DNA from: Polyangium sp. y55x31
GTDB taxonomy: Bacteria > Myxococcota_A > Polyangia > Polyangiales > Polyangiaceae
Direction: 5' to 3'
NCBI RefSeq assembly: GCF_029946505.1
Contig: NZ_JARZHG010000017.1
Span: 1-64,000 of the forward strand
Length of the DNA: 64,000 nt
Both the position numbers and the translations under genes were made by a program. Positions 33,103-42,041 of this stretch are shown piece by piece (position 1 is the first letter of the stretch; each line of letters begins with the position of its first letter). The notes beneath the pieces are model-generated. The model worked only from the letters and a program-made list of their open reading frames with translations. It was not told the origin of the DNA and searched no databases.

Positions 33103-34478
33103 GCAGCGCCTCCTTCGGCCGGAACCGAGAGCTCGAACCGCGTGACGCCACCCTCGCGCTGGTACGAGAGCCGCCCGCCGCTCGCGACCGCGATGGCCCG
33201 CGACACCGCGAGGCCGAGCCCCGTGCCCTCGGGTTTGGTCGTGAAAAACGGCTCGAAAAGCTCGGAGACACGATCCTCGGGGACGCCGGGTCCGTCGTCC
33301 TCGACCGTCAGCACCGACAGGCCCTCGCGCCGCTCGATCCGCACGCGCACCTCGGCGCCCGGGGGCGACGCCTCGACCCCGTTCTTGACGAGGTTGTCCA
33401 CGGCGCGCGCGCAGGCGTCGGGGTCGACGACGGCGCGCGCGCGGCCGGTCACGGCAAGGGTGACGCCGCGCTCCTTCGCCCAGGTCGCGAGGAGCCCGAG
33501 CCGCCTTTCGACCACGTCCCGGAGCTCCGTGTCCACGCGCCGGCCGATCCGGCGACCGCTGACGACGAGGAAATCCGTGAGGAGGCGATCGAGCCGCGTG
33601 ATCTCCTCGTCCACCGCGTCGAGCTCCAGAGCGACGTCGGTCGGCACGCCCTCGGAGGTGCGCGCCATGTCGACGCGCAGCTTGATCGACGCGAGCGGGT
33701 TTTTGACTTCGTGCGCGACGCCGGCGACGACGCGGCCGAGCGCGGCCAGCCGCTCCTTGCGGCCGAGCTCCTCGGCGAGCCGCTCGCGCTCGCGTTCGGT
33801 CGCCGCGAGGCTCGCTGCGAGGCTCGCCACGCCCTCGGCCACGCTCGACAGCTCGGCGATCGCGGGACGTGGCACCTCGGCCGTGAGATCCTCCTCCAGC
33901 GCCGCGAGCGAACGCTTGAGCCCGCGCGCCCCGCGTGTCGCGGCGATCACGGTGCCGAGCGCGATCACGCCGAGCAGCACGGTCGCCGCCGTGAGCAGGC
34001 CCGCGATGAGGCGCCAGGTGGCGACGAGCTTCGACATCGACACGGTGTACGCGGCCCAGAGCAAGCGGCCGTCCGCGCGCCGCCGCGCCCCGAGGAAAAG
34101 CGTGCCCTCGTCGACGTCGAGTGATCCGACCTCGGCCCGATCCAGCTTTGCGACCGCCGCGAGCGTGGAGAGCGCGCGATCGGCCTCGCTGGAGATGCCC
34201 GAGCGGATCGGGATCGGCCCTCCCGGAACGGCCGGATCCACGGCCGTGCCGCCGCGTAGCCCGAGCACGGTGAAGCGCGCGGGGCCGCCGGCTTCGTCGG
34301 GCTCCTCGGCCCAGCGCGCGAGCTCGCGTTGCACGAGGTCGCGGCCCCGCTCGAGGCGCTGCTCGCTCGACATGCGGATGAGCCGGTTCACCGACACCAC
34401 CGAGACCCCGAACACGAGCGAGGCGAGGATCGTCACCGCTCCGAGCAGCCACCTCAACGAAACACGCGGGAGCCTCAT
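33099..34478 (-). CDS. Sensor histidine kinase
   Basis: A 459-residue membrane sensor kinase. Hydrophobic segments at about 11–30 and 154–180 bracket a periplasmic sensor region of about 120 residues with no recognised fold. A HAMP-like linker leads to the HisKA domain (V-A-H-E-V-K-N-P, His256). The ATPase domain has the N box V-D-N-L-V-K-N-G, G1 D-D-G-P-G-V, and G2 G-T-G-L-G-L. It is the partner of the overlapping response regulator. It starts 128 bp from the divergent tolC gene, so envelope stress or efflux substrate sensing is a reasonable inference. Confidence 0.9.
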   Translation of the reverse strand: MRLPRVSLRWLLGAVTILASLVFGVSVVSVNRLIRMSSEQRLERGRDLVQRELARWAEEPDEAGGPARFTVLGLRGGTAVDPAVPGGPIPIRSGISSEADRALSTLAAVAKLDRAEVGSLDVDEGTLFLGARRRADGRLLWAAYTVSMSKLVATWRLIAGLLTAATVLLGVIALGTVIAATRGARGLKRSLAALEEDLTAEVPRPAIAELSSVAEGVASLAASLAATERERERLAEELGRKERLAALGRVVAGVAHEVKNPLASIKLRVDMARTSEGVPTDVALELDAVDEEITRLDRLLTDFLVVSGRRIGRRVDTELRDVVERRLGLLATWAKERGVTLAVTGRARAVVDPDACARAVDNLVKNGVEASPPGAEVRVRIERREGLSVLTVEDDGPGVPEDRVSELFEPFFTTKPEGTGLGLAVSRAIAVASGGRLSYQREGGVTRFELSVPAEGGAA

Positions 34479-34606
34479 CTGGCCCGCGAAGGATGTCCCG
34501 AATCCTGACAGGTGTCATCGCCCGTGACGAAGCAGGCCGCGGCCTCGATCGGGCCGAGCCTCGGCCCTCGGAGAGGCGGTAGAGGGGGAGGGCGAGGAGA
34601 CGCTCG
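34479..34606. promoter_or_regulatory. Divergent regulatory region of the efflux locus
   Basis: The 128 bp between the kinase and tolC starts must hold promoters for both. A short dyad, TGACA-GG-TGTCA at 34506–34517, is the only clear symmetric element and is a candidate binding site for the response regulator or a similar factor. A GAGGAG ribosome binding site precedes tolC. Hexamers are not obvious. Confidence 0.35.
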
Positions 34607-35923
34607 ATGACGGTCCGAAGGTCGTTTTTCCCCACGCTACTCGTCTCGCTTCTCTTGCTCTTTCCCCACGACGCGCGCGCCGGATCGCTCACGCTCGAAC
34701 AGGCCGTCCGGCAGGCGCTTTCGAACCACGAGCGCGCCGGCAAGGCGCCTCTCCGTGTGAAGGCCGCCGAAGGCCAGCTCGATCGCGCGCGCTCGGCGTT
34801 CCTGCCGAGCCTCTCCGCGGGCGCGAACGCCACGCTCCGCGGGACCGAGGATCGAATCGGCCGCCAGCTCTTCGGCACGGGCACCGTCACGTTGACGCAG
34901 CCCATCCTGAACCCGTCCGCGATCCCGCAGTACACGCAAACGCGGCGCCAGCTCGCGGCCGAGCGCTGGGGCGCGGTCGAGGATCGGCGCAGCCTCGCCT
35001 TCGACACGGCGCGCGCGTTCCTCGTCGTGCTCACGCGCGAGCGCGTGCTCGAAGCCGCGACGCGCAGGCTCGAACGGGCCCGCGCCAACCAGCAAAACGC
35101 CGATGCGCGCGCGCAGGCGGGGCTCGCGAGCACGAACGACGTGACGCGCGCGCTCCTGGAGACCGCCGCGGCCGCGCGGGAAGTGGCGCAGGCCGAGGGC
35201 AACGTCGCCACGGCTTATCTGGAGCTCGGGTTTCTCGTGGGGACCCCCGTCACGGGGCCGCTCTCGGCGCCGGATCGCACGACACGCGCCGCGGAGAGCG
35301 GCGGCGTGCGGGCCGAGGACGAGGTCCGGCAAGCCGAGGCGCGAAGGCCCGATCTCCGCGCCGCCGAGGAGCGCACCGCGGCCCTTCGCGCGTCGGCCCA
35401 GGAGCCGCTCTATCGCCTCGCGCCCACGCTCACGCTCTCGGCGCAGGTGCGCTTCAACCCCGCGCCCGCCCCGCCCGACACGACCCACGACGAGACGCTG
35501 CAACTGAACCTCACGTGGCCCATCTTCGACGCGGGCGCTCGTTACGGCGATCGCAAGACGCGCGTCGCGCAGGCCGAGAGCCAGGCCCTCGACGAGCGGC
35601 AACTCCGGCGGTCCGTGGCGACCGACATCGGCATCGCGCGGGCCACGCTCGAGGCCGCGCGCGAGAGCTACCGCATCGCCGAGGAGGCCGTCGCGGCCGC
35701 GCGGAAAAACACGGCCGAGACGGAGATCCTCTACCAGCAGGGGCTCGCGCGGGCGATCGAGCTCGTCGACGCGAACGCCCGCCGCTTCGACGCCGAGGTC
35801 TCCCTCGCCACGGCAAAACTCGCGATGGAACAGGCCTACCTGGAGCTGCGCTTCGCGCGGGGCCTCGGGCCCACCGACGAAGACACCGAACGCACCGCCG
35901 CGACGAACGGAGGTGAGCCATGA
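34607..35923 (+). CDS. TolC-family outer membrane efflux protein
   Basis: A 438-residue outer membrane factor with a Sec signal peptide (about 25 residues, ending D-A-R-A-G). The two long coiled-coil halves of the TolC fold are visible as Ala/Glu/Arg-rich stretches (A-A-R-E-V-A-Q-A-E-G-N; A-A-R-K-N-T-A-E-T-E-I), with L-T-Q-P-I-L-N-P and L-T-W-P-I-F-D-A-G-A at equivalent strand positions. It forms the exit duct of the RND pump encoded downstream; its stop overlaps the adaptor start (ATGA). Confidence 0.92.
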   Translation: MTVRRSFFPTLLVSLLLLFPHDARAGSLTLEQAVRQALSNHERAGKAPLRVKAAEGQLDRARSAFLPSLSAGANATLRGTEDRIGRQLFGTGTVTLTQPILNPSAIPQYTQTRRQLAAERWGAVEDRRSLAFDTARAFLVVLTRERVLEAATRRLERARANQQNADARAQAGLASTNDVTRALLETAAAAREVAQAEGNVATAYLELGFLVGTPVTGPLSAPDRTTRAAESGGVRAEDEVRQAEARRPDLRAAEERTAALRASAQEPLYRLAPTLTLSAQVRFNPAPAPPDTTHDETLQLNLTWPIFDAGARYGDRKTRVAQAESQALDERQLRRSVATDIGIARATLEAARESYRIAEEAVAAARKNTAETEILYQQGLARAIELVDANARRFDAEVSLATAKLAMEQAYLELRFARGLGPTDEDTERTAATNGGEP

Positions 35924-37182
35924 AGCTTCCGCGTGTGCTCCTGATCCTTTGCCTGCCGCTCGCCGTGGCCTGCAAAGGCAAACCGACCGAAGGCGGCGCC
36001 GCCGGCGGAGCCAAGCCCGGCCGCGAGAGCGGTGGCGGCCTCGCGTTCGCCGCCGACGTCATGCCCGTCGAGGCCAAGAAGGTCACTTACACGGTGAACG
36101 CGCCGGGCACGATCGAGGCCTTCGAGCGGGTCCAGGTCACGGCGCGCGTGGCCGGCGTCGTCGATCGCGTGGCCTTCACCGAGGGCCAGGAGGTCAAAAA
36201 GGGCGACGTCCTCGTGGTCATCGACTCGGAGCGTTACCAGCTCGCGGTGAACGGCGCGAAGGCGGCGCTCGCGAAGACGGAGGCCGCGGTCCGGGACATG
36301 GAGGCCATGGTGGCGCGGCGCGAGGGCGCGAGCGGCATGAACCCCGGCCTCATCCCGGGCGAAGAGCTCGAGAGCTACAAGAGCAAGGTCCTCACCGCCA
36401 AGGCCGATCGCGACATCGCGTTCCAGGCGCTCCGCACCGCGCAGCTCAACCTCCGCGACTCGTCCGTGCGCGCGCCCATGGCCGGCGCGATCCAGACGCG
36501 CACCGTCGAGACGGGGCAATACGTGCAGGCCGGGTACGTGATGGCCACGCTCCTCCAGAGCGAGCCGCTCCTTCTGCGCTTCGAGGTCGAGCCGCTCGAA
36601 GCGCCGCGCCTGAAGGTCGGCATGACCGCGACGTTCACGATGCGCGAGACGCTGCGGAAGTTCTCCGCGAAGATCACGCTCATCGCCGCGGCCGCGGACC
36701 CGACGACGCACATGGTCCCGGTCACGGGCGAGGTCGTCGACGACGGGCACAAGTACTGGCTGCGCCCCGGCTCGTTCTGCGACGTCGCCGTCGACATCGG
36801 CGCGCAACGCGAGGCCGTCACGATCCCGCGGCTCGCCGCGCGCGCCACGGATCACGGCTACGTCGCGTACGTCGTGGAAAACGGCGTCGCCAAGGAGCGC
36901 GTGCTCGCGCTCGGGATGAGCACGCAGGACGGCTGGGTCGAGGTCCGCTCCGGCCTCGCCGCGGGCGACATCCTCGTCGTGCGCGGCGCCGAAGCGCTGA
37001 CCGACGGCGCCAAGGTCAAGCCCACGACCATCACGCCCGAAGCGCTCCTCACGGCCACCGCCCCGAGCGCCAAGCCAAAGGCTTCGAGCGCGCCGCCCCC
37101 GGCCGATCCTGCCTCGGGGGATCCTCTGCCGAGCCCGCCTCCGACGCCGACGGGATCGGCCAGCGCGGGGGTGCGACCGTGA
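35920..37182 (+). CDS. RND efflux periplasmic adaptor lipoprotein
   Basis: A 420-residue membrane-fusion protein with a lipobox (L-A-V-A-C, Cys18), so it is anchored to the inner membrane by lipid. After a short linker comes the usual order of barrel–lipoyl–hairpin–lipoyl: G-T-I-E-A-F-E-R-V, G-Q-E-V-K-K-G-D-V-L, then R-A-P-M-A-G-A-I-Q-T. The last 40 residues are a Pro/Ala/Ser-rich tail (P-P-A-D-P-A-S-G). It links the permease to TolC. The stop overlaps the permease start (GTGA). Confidence 0.92.
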   Translation: MKLPRVLLILCLPLAVACKGKPTEGGAAGGAKPGRESGGGLAFAADVMPVEAKKVTYTVNAPGTIEAFERVQVTARVAGVVDRVAFTEGQEVKKGDVLVVIDSERYQLAVNGAKAALAKTEAAVRDMEAMVARREGASGMNPGLIPGEELESYKSKVLTAKADRDIAFQALRTAQLNLRDSSVRAPMAGAIQTRTVETGQYVQAGYVMATLLQSEPLLLRFEVEPLEAPRLKVGMTATFTMRETLRKFSAKITLIAAAADPTTHMVPVTGEVVDDGHKYWLRPGSFCDVAVDIGAQREAVTIPRLAARATDHGYVAYVVENGVAKERVLALGMSTQDGWVEVRSGLAAGDILVVRGAEALTDGAKVKPTTITPEALLTATAPSAKPKASSAPPPADPASGDPLPSPPPTPTGSASAGVRP

Positions 37183-40100
37183 ACCTCACCGACGTCTCCA
37201 TCAAGAACCCGGTCTTCGCCTGGATGCTCATGGCGTGCACGATCCTCTTCGGCATCGTCGCGGCCACGCGCATCGGCATCAGCCAGTACCCGGACGTCGA
37301 CTACCCCAACATCAGCGTCAACCTCTCCTGGCCCGGCGCGTCGCCCTCCGCCGTCGAGCGCGAGATCATCGAGCCGCTCGAACAGGCCCTCGCGCAGGTC
37401 GAGGGCGTGAAGGAGATCTCGTCGCAGTCGCGCCAGGGATCGGCGCGGATCACGGCGAGCTTCGACATCTCGCGCAACGTCGACCTCGCGCTCCAGGACG
37501 TGCAGGCCAAGGTCGCGCAGGCCCAGCGGCAGCTCCCGCGCGACGTGCCTGCGGCCACCGTCTCCAAGTCGAACCCCGACGACACGCCGATCGTCACCGT
37601 GGGCGTCTCCGGCCCGTTCTCGCGCCAGCTCCTCGCCGACGTCGCGCGTTACCAGGTCCAGGAAAAACTCCAGACCGTGCCGGGCGTCGGTCAGATCACG
37701 CTGAACGGCTACCTCGATCGCAACATCCGCATCTGGCTCGACACGAGCCGCCTCGCGGAGAAGGGCGTCGTCGCGAGCGACGTCATCGACGGCATTCGCC
37801 GCGAGCACGTCGAGGTCCCCGGCGGCCAGCTCGAAGCGGGCGGCCGTCAGCTCAACGTCCGCCTCCTCGGCGAGGCGCTCGACGTCGAGGCGCTGCGCAA
37901 GCTCGTGGTGCGGCACGTGAACGGCACGCCCGTCTACCTCGAAGACGTCGCCGTCGTGGAGGACGGCTTCGAGGACGTCAACTCCGTCGCGCGGCTCGAC
38001 GGCATCCCGCTTCAGGCGCTCGGCGTGCTCAAGCAACGCGGCACGAACGCCGTCGCCGTGGCGAGCGCGGTGCGCGAAAAGGTCGCGGAGATCCAGCGCA
38101 GCTTGCCCGAGGGGATGAAGGTCGAGGTCCTCTTCGACACGACGACGTTCATCGAGGAGTCCGTGCACGAGATCGAGATCGAGCTCGGCCTCGCGCTCGT
38201 GCTCACGGCGCTCGTCTGCTGGCTCTTCCTCGGCTCGCTCTCCAGCACCGTCAACGTGATCCTGGCGATCCCGATGTCGTTGCTCGGCACCGTGGCGGTC
38301 GTCTACTTCCTCGGCTTCACGCTGAACACGTTCACCCTGCTCGGCCTCTCGCTCGCCGTCGGGCTCGTCGTCGACGACGCCGTGATGGTCATGGAGAACA
38401 TCTACCGGCACGCCGAGATGGGCAAGGCACGCGAAAAGGCCGCGGCCGACGGCACCAAGGAGATCACGTTCGCCGCGCTCGCGGCCACGGTCGCCGTCAT
38501 CGCGATCTTCCTGCCGGTCGTGTTCATGGACGGCGTCATCGGCCGGTTCTTTTTTCAGTTCGGCGTGACGCTCTCGGTCGCCGTGATGCTCTCGTACTTC
38601 GAGGCGATCACGCTCGCGCCTGCCCGCTGCGCGCAGATCCTCGACACCTCGCGCGAGGGCCGGAGCGCCGTCGGCAAGGCCATGGATCGCGGCTTCTCCG
38701 CGCTCGAACACGCCTATGGCCGCGTGCTCGGCAAGGCGCTCGACAACCCCTGGAAGGTGCTCCTCGGCGCCGCAGTCCTCTTCGGCGTCACGGCGTTCGT
38801 CGTCCCGCGGCTCGGCACCGAGTTCGTCCCCGCGCAGGATCAGAGCCGCCTCGACGTCCGCATCCAGACGGAGACCGGGACCAGCGTCCAGGCCGCGGCG
38901 CCGCTCCTGCAAACAGCCGAGCAAAAGCTCGCGGCGCGGCCCGAGGTCACGCGTGTCCTCACGACGCTCTCCGCTTCGCGCGGCGTGATGAGCTTGACCC
39001 TCGTCCCGCCGAGCGAACGCAAGCTCTCGGCGCAGGAGCTCGCGGCCGAGATCCGGCGCGATTTGCGCGGGATCGCCGGCATCCGCGCGTCCGTGCAGGA
39101 TCCCTCGCAGCAGAGCTTCGGCGCGCAGCGCGGGTATCCGGTGGACTTCACGGTGCGCGGCGCGGACTGGGACACGCTCGTCACGGCGGCGATGCAGCTC
39201 AAGAACGACCTCGAAAAGAGCGGCGTCGTGACGGACCTGACGACCGACTACCAGATCGGCGCGCCCGAGGTGCAGATCGTGCCGGATCGCCGCCGCGCCA
39301 CGGATCTCGGCGTCCCGGTGAGCGACCTGGCGAACACGGTGAGCGCGCTCGTCGGCGGCAACATCGTCGGCAAGTTTTCCACCGGCGGCCGCCGCGTCGA
39401 CATCCGCGTGCGCCTCCTCGCCACGCAACGCTCACGCCCCGAGGACCTCGGCGAGATCCGGGTGCGGGCGCAAAATGGGACCACGATCCCGCTCTCGCTC
39501 GTCGTTTCTCAAAATGAGACGGCCGTCCTGCAATCGATCAACCGCGTCGATCGGGAGCGGGCGATCCGGATCTCCGGAAACGCGGCGCCGGGGCATTCGC
39601 AGATCGAAGCGATGAACATGGTGAAGGATCTCTCGAAATCGCTGCCGCTCGGCTACCGGACGGTGGCCGGCGGGCAGGCGTCGCAGTTCGACGAGACCAC
39701 GGGCGGCCTCGTCTTCGCGCTCATCATCGGGATCCTCGTCGCGTACATGGTGCTCGCGAGCCAGTTCAATTCCTTCCTGCACCCCGTCACGGTGCTGACG
39801 ATTCTACCGCTCGCGCTCTCGGGCGCGGCGCTCGGCCTGCTCGTCACGGGGAAAACGCTGAACATCTTCAGCATGATCGGCGTGCTCTTGCTGATGGGGA
39901 TCGTCAAGAAAAACTCGATCCTGCTCGTGGAATACGCCAATCAAGTGCGCGAGCACGAGGGGCTATCCGCGCACGAGGCGATGCGCAAGGCGGGGCCGCT
40001 CCGGCTGCGGCCGATCCTGATGACCACGATCGCGACGATGATGGCCGCGGTTCCGGCCGTCCTCGGCATCGGGCCGGGGACGGAGACGCGGAGCCCGATG

Positions 40101-40244
40101 GCGGTGGTGGTGCTCGGCGGGCTCACGGTGTCGACGCTGCTCAGCTTGCTCGTGGTGCCGGCGTTTTATCGGGTCGCGGACGACATCAAGGAGAAGCTGC
40201 GTCCGAAAGCCGCGCCGGCCCGGGTGGGGCAGACGTCAGGTTGA
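37179..40244 (+). CDS. RND multidrug-type efflux permease (HAE-1 family)
   Basis: A 1,021-residue inner membrane transporter of normal length for AcrB-like pumps. The GTG start overlaps the adaptor stop; the same frame is open upstream only as mirror sequence. The N-terminus (F-A-W-M-L-M, then Q-Y-P-D-V-D-Y-P) is typical, the two large periplasmic loops and twelve helices are visible, and helix 4 carries the proton-relay pair Asp399/Asp400 in V-G-L-V-V-D-D-A-V. It uses the proton gradient to extrude lipophilic compounds. The tripartite set is complete in one operon. Confidence 0.93.
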   Translation: MNLTDVSIKNPVFAWMLMACTILFGIVAATRIGISQYPDVDYPNISVNLSWPGASPSAVEREIIEPLEQALAQVEGVKEISSQSRQGSARITASFDISRNVDLALQDVQAKVAQAQRQLPRDVPAATVSKSNPDDTPIVTVGVSGPFSRQLLADVARYQVQEKLQTVPGVGQITLNGYLDRNIRIWLDTSRLAEKGVVASDVIDGIRREHVEVPGGQLEAGGRQLNVRLLGEALDVEALRKLVVRHVNGTPVYLEDVAVVEDGFEDVNSVARLDGIPLQALGVLKQRGTNAVAVASAVREKVAEIQRSLPEGMKVEVLFDTTTFIEESVHEIEIELGLALVLTALVCWLFLGSLSSTVNVILAIPMSLLGTVAVVYFLGFTLNTFTLLGLSLAVGLVVDDAVMVMENIYRHAEMGKAREKAAADGTKEITFAALAATVAVIAIFLPVVFMDGVIGRFFFQFGVTLSVAVMLSYFEAITLAPARCAQILDTSREGRSAVGKAMDRGFSALEHAYGRVLGKALDNPWKVLLGAAVLFGVTAFVVPRLGTEFVPAQDQSRLDVRIQTETGTSVQAAAPLLQTAEQKLAARPEVTRVLTTLSASRGVMSLTLVPPSERKLSAQELAAEIRRDLRGIAGIRASVQDPSQQSFGAQRGYPVDFTVRGADWDTLVTAAMQLKNDLEKSGVVTDLTTDYQIGAPEVQIVPDRRRATDLGVPVSDLANTVSALVGGNIVGKFSTGGRRVDIRVRLLATQRSRPEDLGEIRVRAQNGTTIPLSLVVSQNETAVLQSINRVDRERAIRISGNAAPGHSQIEAMNMVKDLSKSLPLGYRTVAGGQASQFDETTGGLVFALIIGILVAYMVLASQFNSFLHPVTVLTILPLALSGAALGLLVTGKTLNIFSMIGVLLLMGIVKKNSILLVEYANQVREHEGLSAHEAMRKAGPLRLRPILMTTIATMMAAVPAVLGIGPGTETRSPMAVVVLGGLTVSTLLSLLVVPAFYRVADDIKEKLRPKAAPARVGQTSG

Positions 40245-40268
40245 ACGCTCCTGCCCAACTGTGGTGAC

Positions 40269-41042
40269 ATGGGCACCGCGATGCCTTACCGAACCCCTCC
40301 TCCCCGGCACACCGAGGTGTCTCGCCCCGACCACAAGGTCCGCCCGTGGCTCGCGCTGGTCGCCTTGCTCTTCGTGGCCAGCGTGATGCTCGGCGTGATC
40401 GCGGTGCTCGATCTCGCGGGGGACTCGTTCATCGTGGGGCTGGCCGCGGTGGGGAGCGGCGCGGCGGCGATGAACCTCCTGTTCGGGAACGTGCTCGGCG
40501 GCGTGGGAGCGGCGCCCTGTCCCTCGTGCGGGGCCGCGCTCCACGGCCTCGATTGCCGCGCACGCTTCGAGGGCATCCTTTGCCGACAGTGCGGCCAGTT
40601 CGTCGAGGGCAAGGGCGGTCGCGTGTGGCTGACGGACGAGCACGCCATCGCCGACACCCCGCTCTTCGGAGCCGCGCTGCCGAAGAGGTTCAGGTGGCCT
40701 GCGGGCTGCGTCGTCTGCGGCGAGCCGGTCACCCAGCACTTGCCGATTCACATCAGGAAGCGCGACGTGGCGGAGACGGCCGTGAACACCGCGATCGGCA
40801 TGGCCATGGCGAGCGTCGTCGGCTTCGGGGTCATCGCGGATTCGGGGACCGTGGTCGCGCTGGCGGTGCCTCATTGCGGCAAGCACGACGACGGCGCGAG
40901 CCTCGCCCTCGGCGGCCCGACGGAGTTTTTGATCCTGTTCCGGTCGTACGCCTATCAGCGCATGTTCTGCCGAGAAAACAAGGTCTCTGTCCTGGAATCT
41001 CCAGCTACCGGGCGCTCGAGGGCGTCGCGCCGCGCGCGCTGA
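40269..41042 (+). CDS. Zinc-ribbon membrane protein
   Basis: A 257-residue protein with two adjacent hydrophobic segments (about 25–75) followed by a CxxC/CxxC zinc-ribbon-like module (C-P-S-C, then C-R-Q-C) and a third C-V-V-C pair. A further hydrophobic stretch is at about 175–200. The start could be the ATG at 40269 or the one at 40281. It follows the efflux permease by 24 bp on the same strand but looks unrelated in function. Family unknown. Confidence 0.6.
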   Translation: MGTAMPYRTPPPRHTEVSRPDHKVRPWLALVALLFVASVMLGVIAVLDLAGDSFIVGLAAVGSGAAAMNLLFGNVLGGVGAAPCPSCGAALHGLDCRARFEGILCRQCGQFVEGKGGRVWLTDEHAIADTPLFGAALPKRFRWPAGCVVCGEPVTQHLPIHIRKRDVAETAVNTAIGMAMASVVGFGVIADSGTVVALAVPHCGKHDDGASLALGGPTEFLILFRSYAYQRMFCRENKVSVLESPATGRSRASRRAR

Positions 41043-41112
41043 CACGCCTCGCGCTCGTCCGAGAGCGCGCCCGCCACGGCCTTCCTCGAGCCGGTTTGCC
41101 GGAGCGCAGGGC

Positions 41113-41820
41113 TCACGGCAGTCGCGGCGTGAAGATGGCCAGATCGTAAATGCCGAGGGCTTGCTCCATCCTGGCCACGTCGGCGACGGTGTCCTCGAAT
41201 CCATGTTCGCCGAAGAGCGCGTGCTCGCGGTCCTCGAATACCTCGCCGAGCGCTTCGTATTCGTCCTTCGTGACGATCGTTCGGAATGCGGGAAACAGCA
41301 CGGTGTCCTCGCGCGCCTCGTGCGGCCGGTACATCCGGACGAACTGCCGCAGCACCGTCACGAGCCTCACGCGATCGGCCTCTTTCGACGCGGTGAGCCG
41401 CCGGACCTCGTCCGTCAGGCGGCGCCCCGCCTCGTGCTGGCTCCGAAGCACGCTCACGAGCTCGACGAGCTTGCCCGCCTGCACGAATCGGGGGAAGAGG
41501 TGCTCCTCTTCGAGCTTCTCGTGATACTCCTCGATGAAGCGCCGCAGGAGCCCGGCCGCGCTCGCGAGGACGTCCATCGGCATCTCCTCCTTCGATTCGA
41601 GGCGGCGCGCGGATTCGTCGTACACGAGCAAGACCCGGTTCAGGACGCCGTGCTCGCGCATCAGGTCCTCCGCCGGGGATATGTCCGGCTCCTCTTTGAC
41701 CTCTTTCCGCCCCCCGGCGTGCTGAGCTGCGATCGAGGCGGACGCCCCGACGAGCAGGCCCGCGCCCAGAGCTCCGGCGGATCGAAGAAACGTCCGGCGC
41801 AGGCGATTTCCACGATCCAT
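41113..41820 (-). CDS. Tat-exported hemerythrin-like protein
   Basis: A 235-residue protein from ATG 41820 with an AGGAGG site upstream. The N-terminus is a twin-arginine-type signal (R-R-T-F-L-R followed by a hydrophobic stretch). The body has the spacing of His/Glu residues of a hemerythrin HHE domain: R-E-H-G-V-L, Y-H-E-K-L-E-E-E-H-L-F-P, Q-H-E-A-G, and P-H-E-A-R-E-D-T-V-L-F-P, which would bind a di-iron centre. Tat export suggests folding with its metal before translocation. Oxygen or NO sensing/storage in the periplasm is plausible. Confidence 0.85.
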   Translation of the reverse strand: MDRGNRLRRTFLRSAGALGAGLLVGASASIAAQHAGGRKEVKEEPDISPAEDLMREHGVLNRVLLVYDESARRLESKEEMPMDVLASAAGLLRRFIEEYHEKLEEEHLFPRFVQAGKLVELVSVLRSQHEAGRRLTDEVRRLTASKEADRVRLVTVLRQFVRMYRPHEAREDTVLFPAFRTIVTKDEYEALGEVFEDREHALFGEHGFEDTVADVARMEQALGIYDLAIFTPRLP

Positions 41821-42041
41821 GACCGACACCTCCTGCTTTCGTGTGCCCGCGAATCCGATCGATATCGAGATGCGGCCGCGGCGAGGCACGGTCAAGGCCA
41901 GCGGGGGCTACGGCGTCCGAGCAGGATTTCCACGTTGATCCAATCTGTGCCACGCCTGGCGCCCATGCCGCGCCTCCCGACGCGTATCGCCCCCGCGCGT
42001 CGGGGATTCCCCGGGGCACGGCCGTTGCTCGTCCGCCCGGC

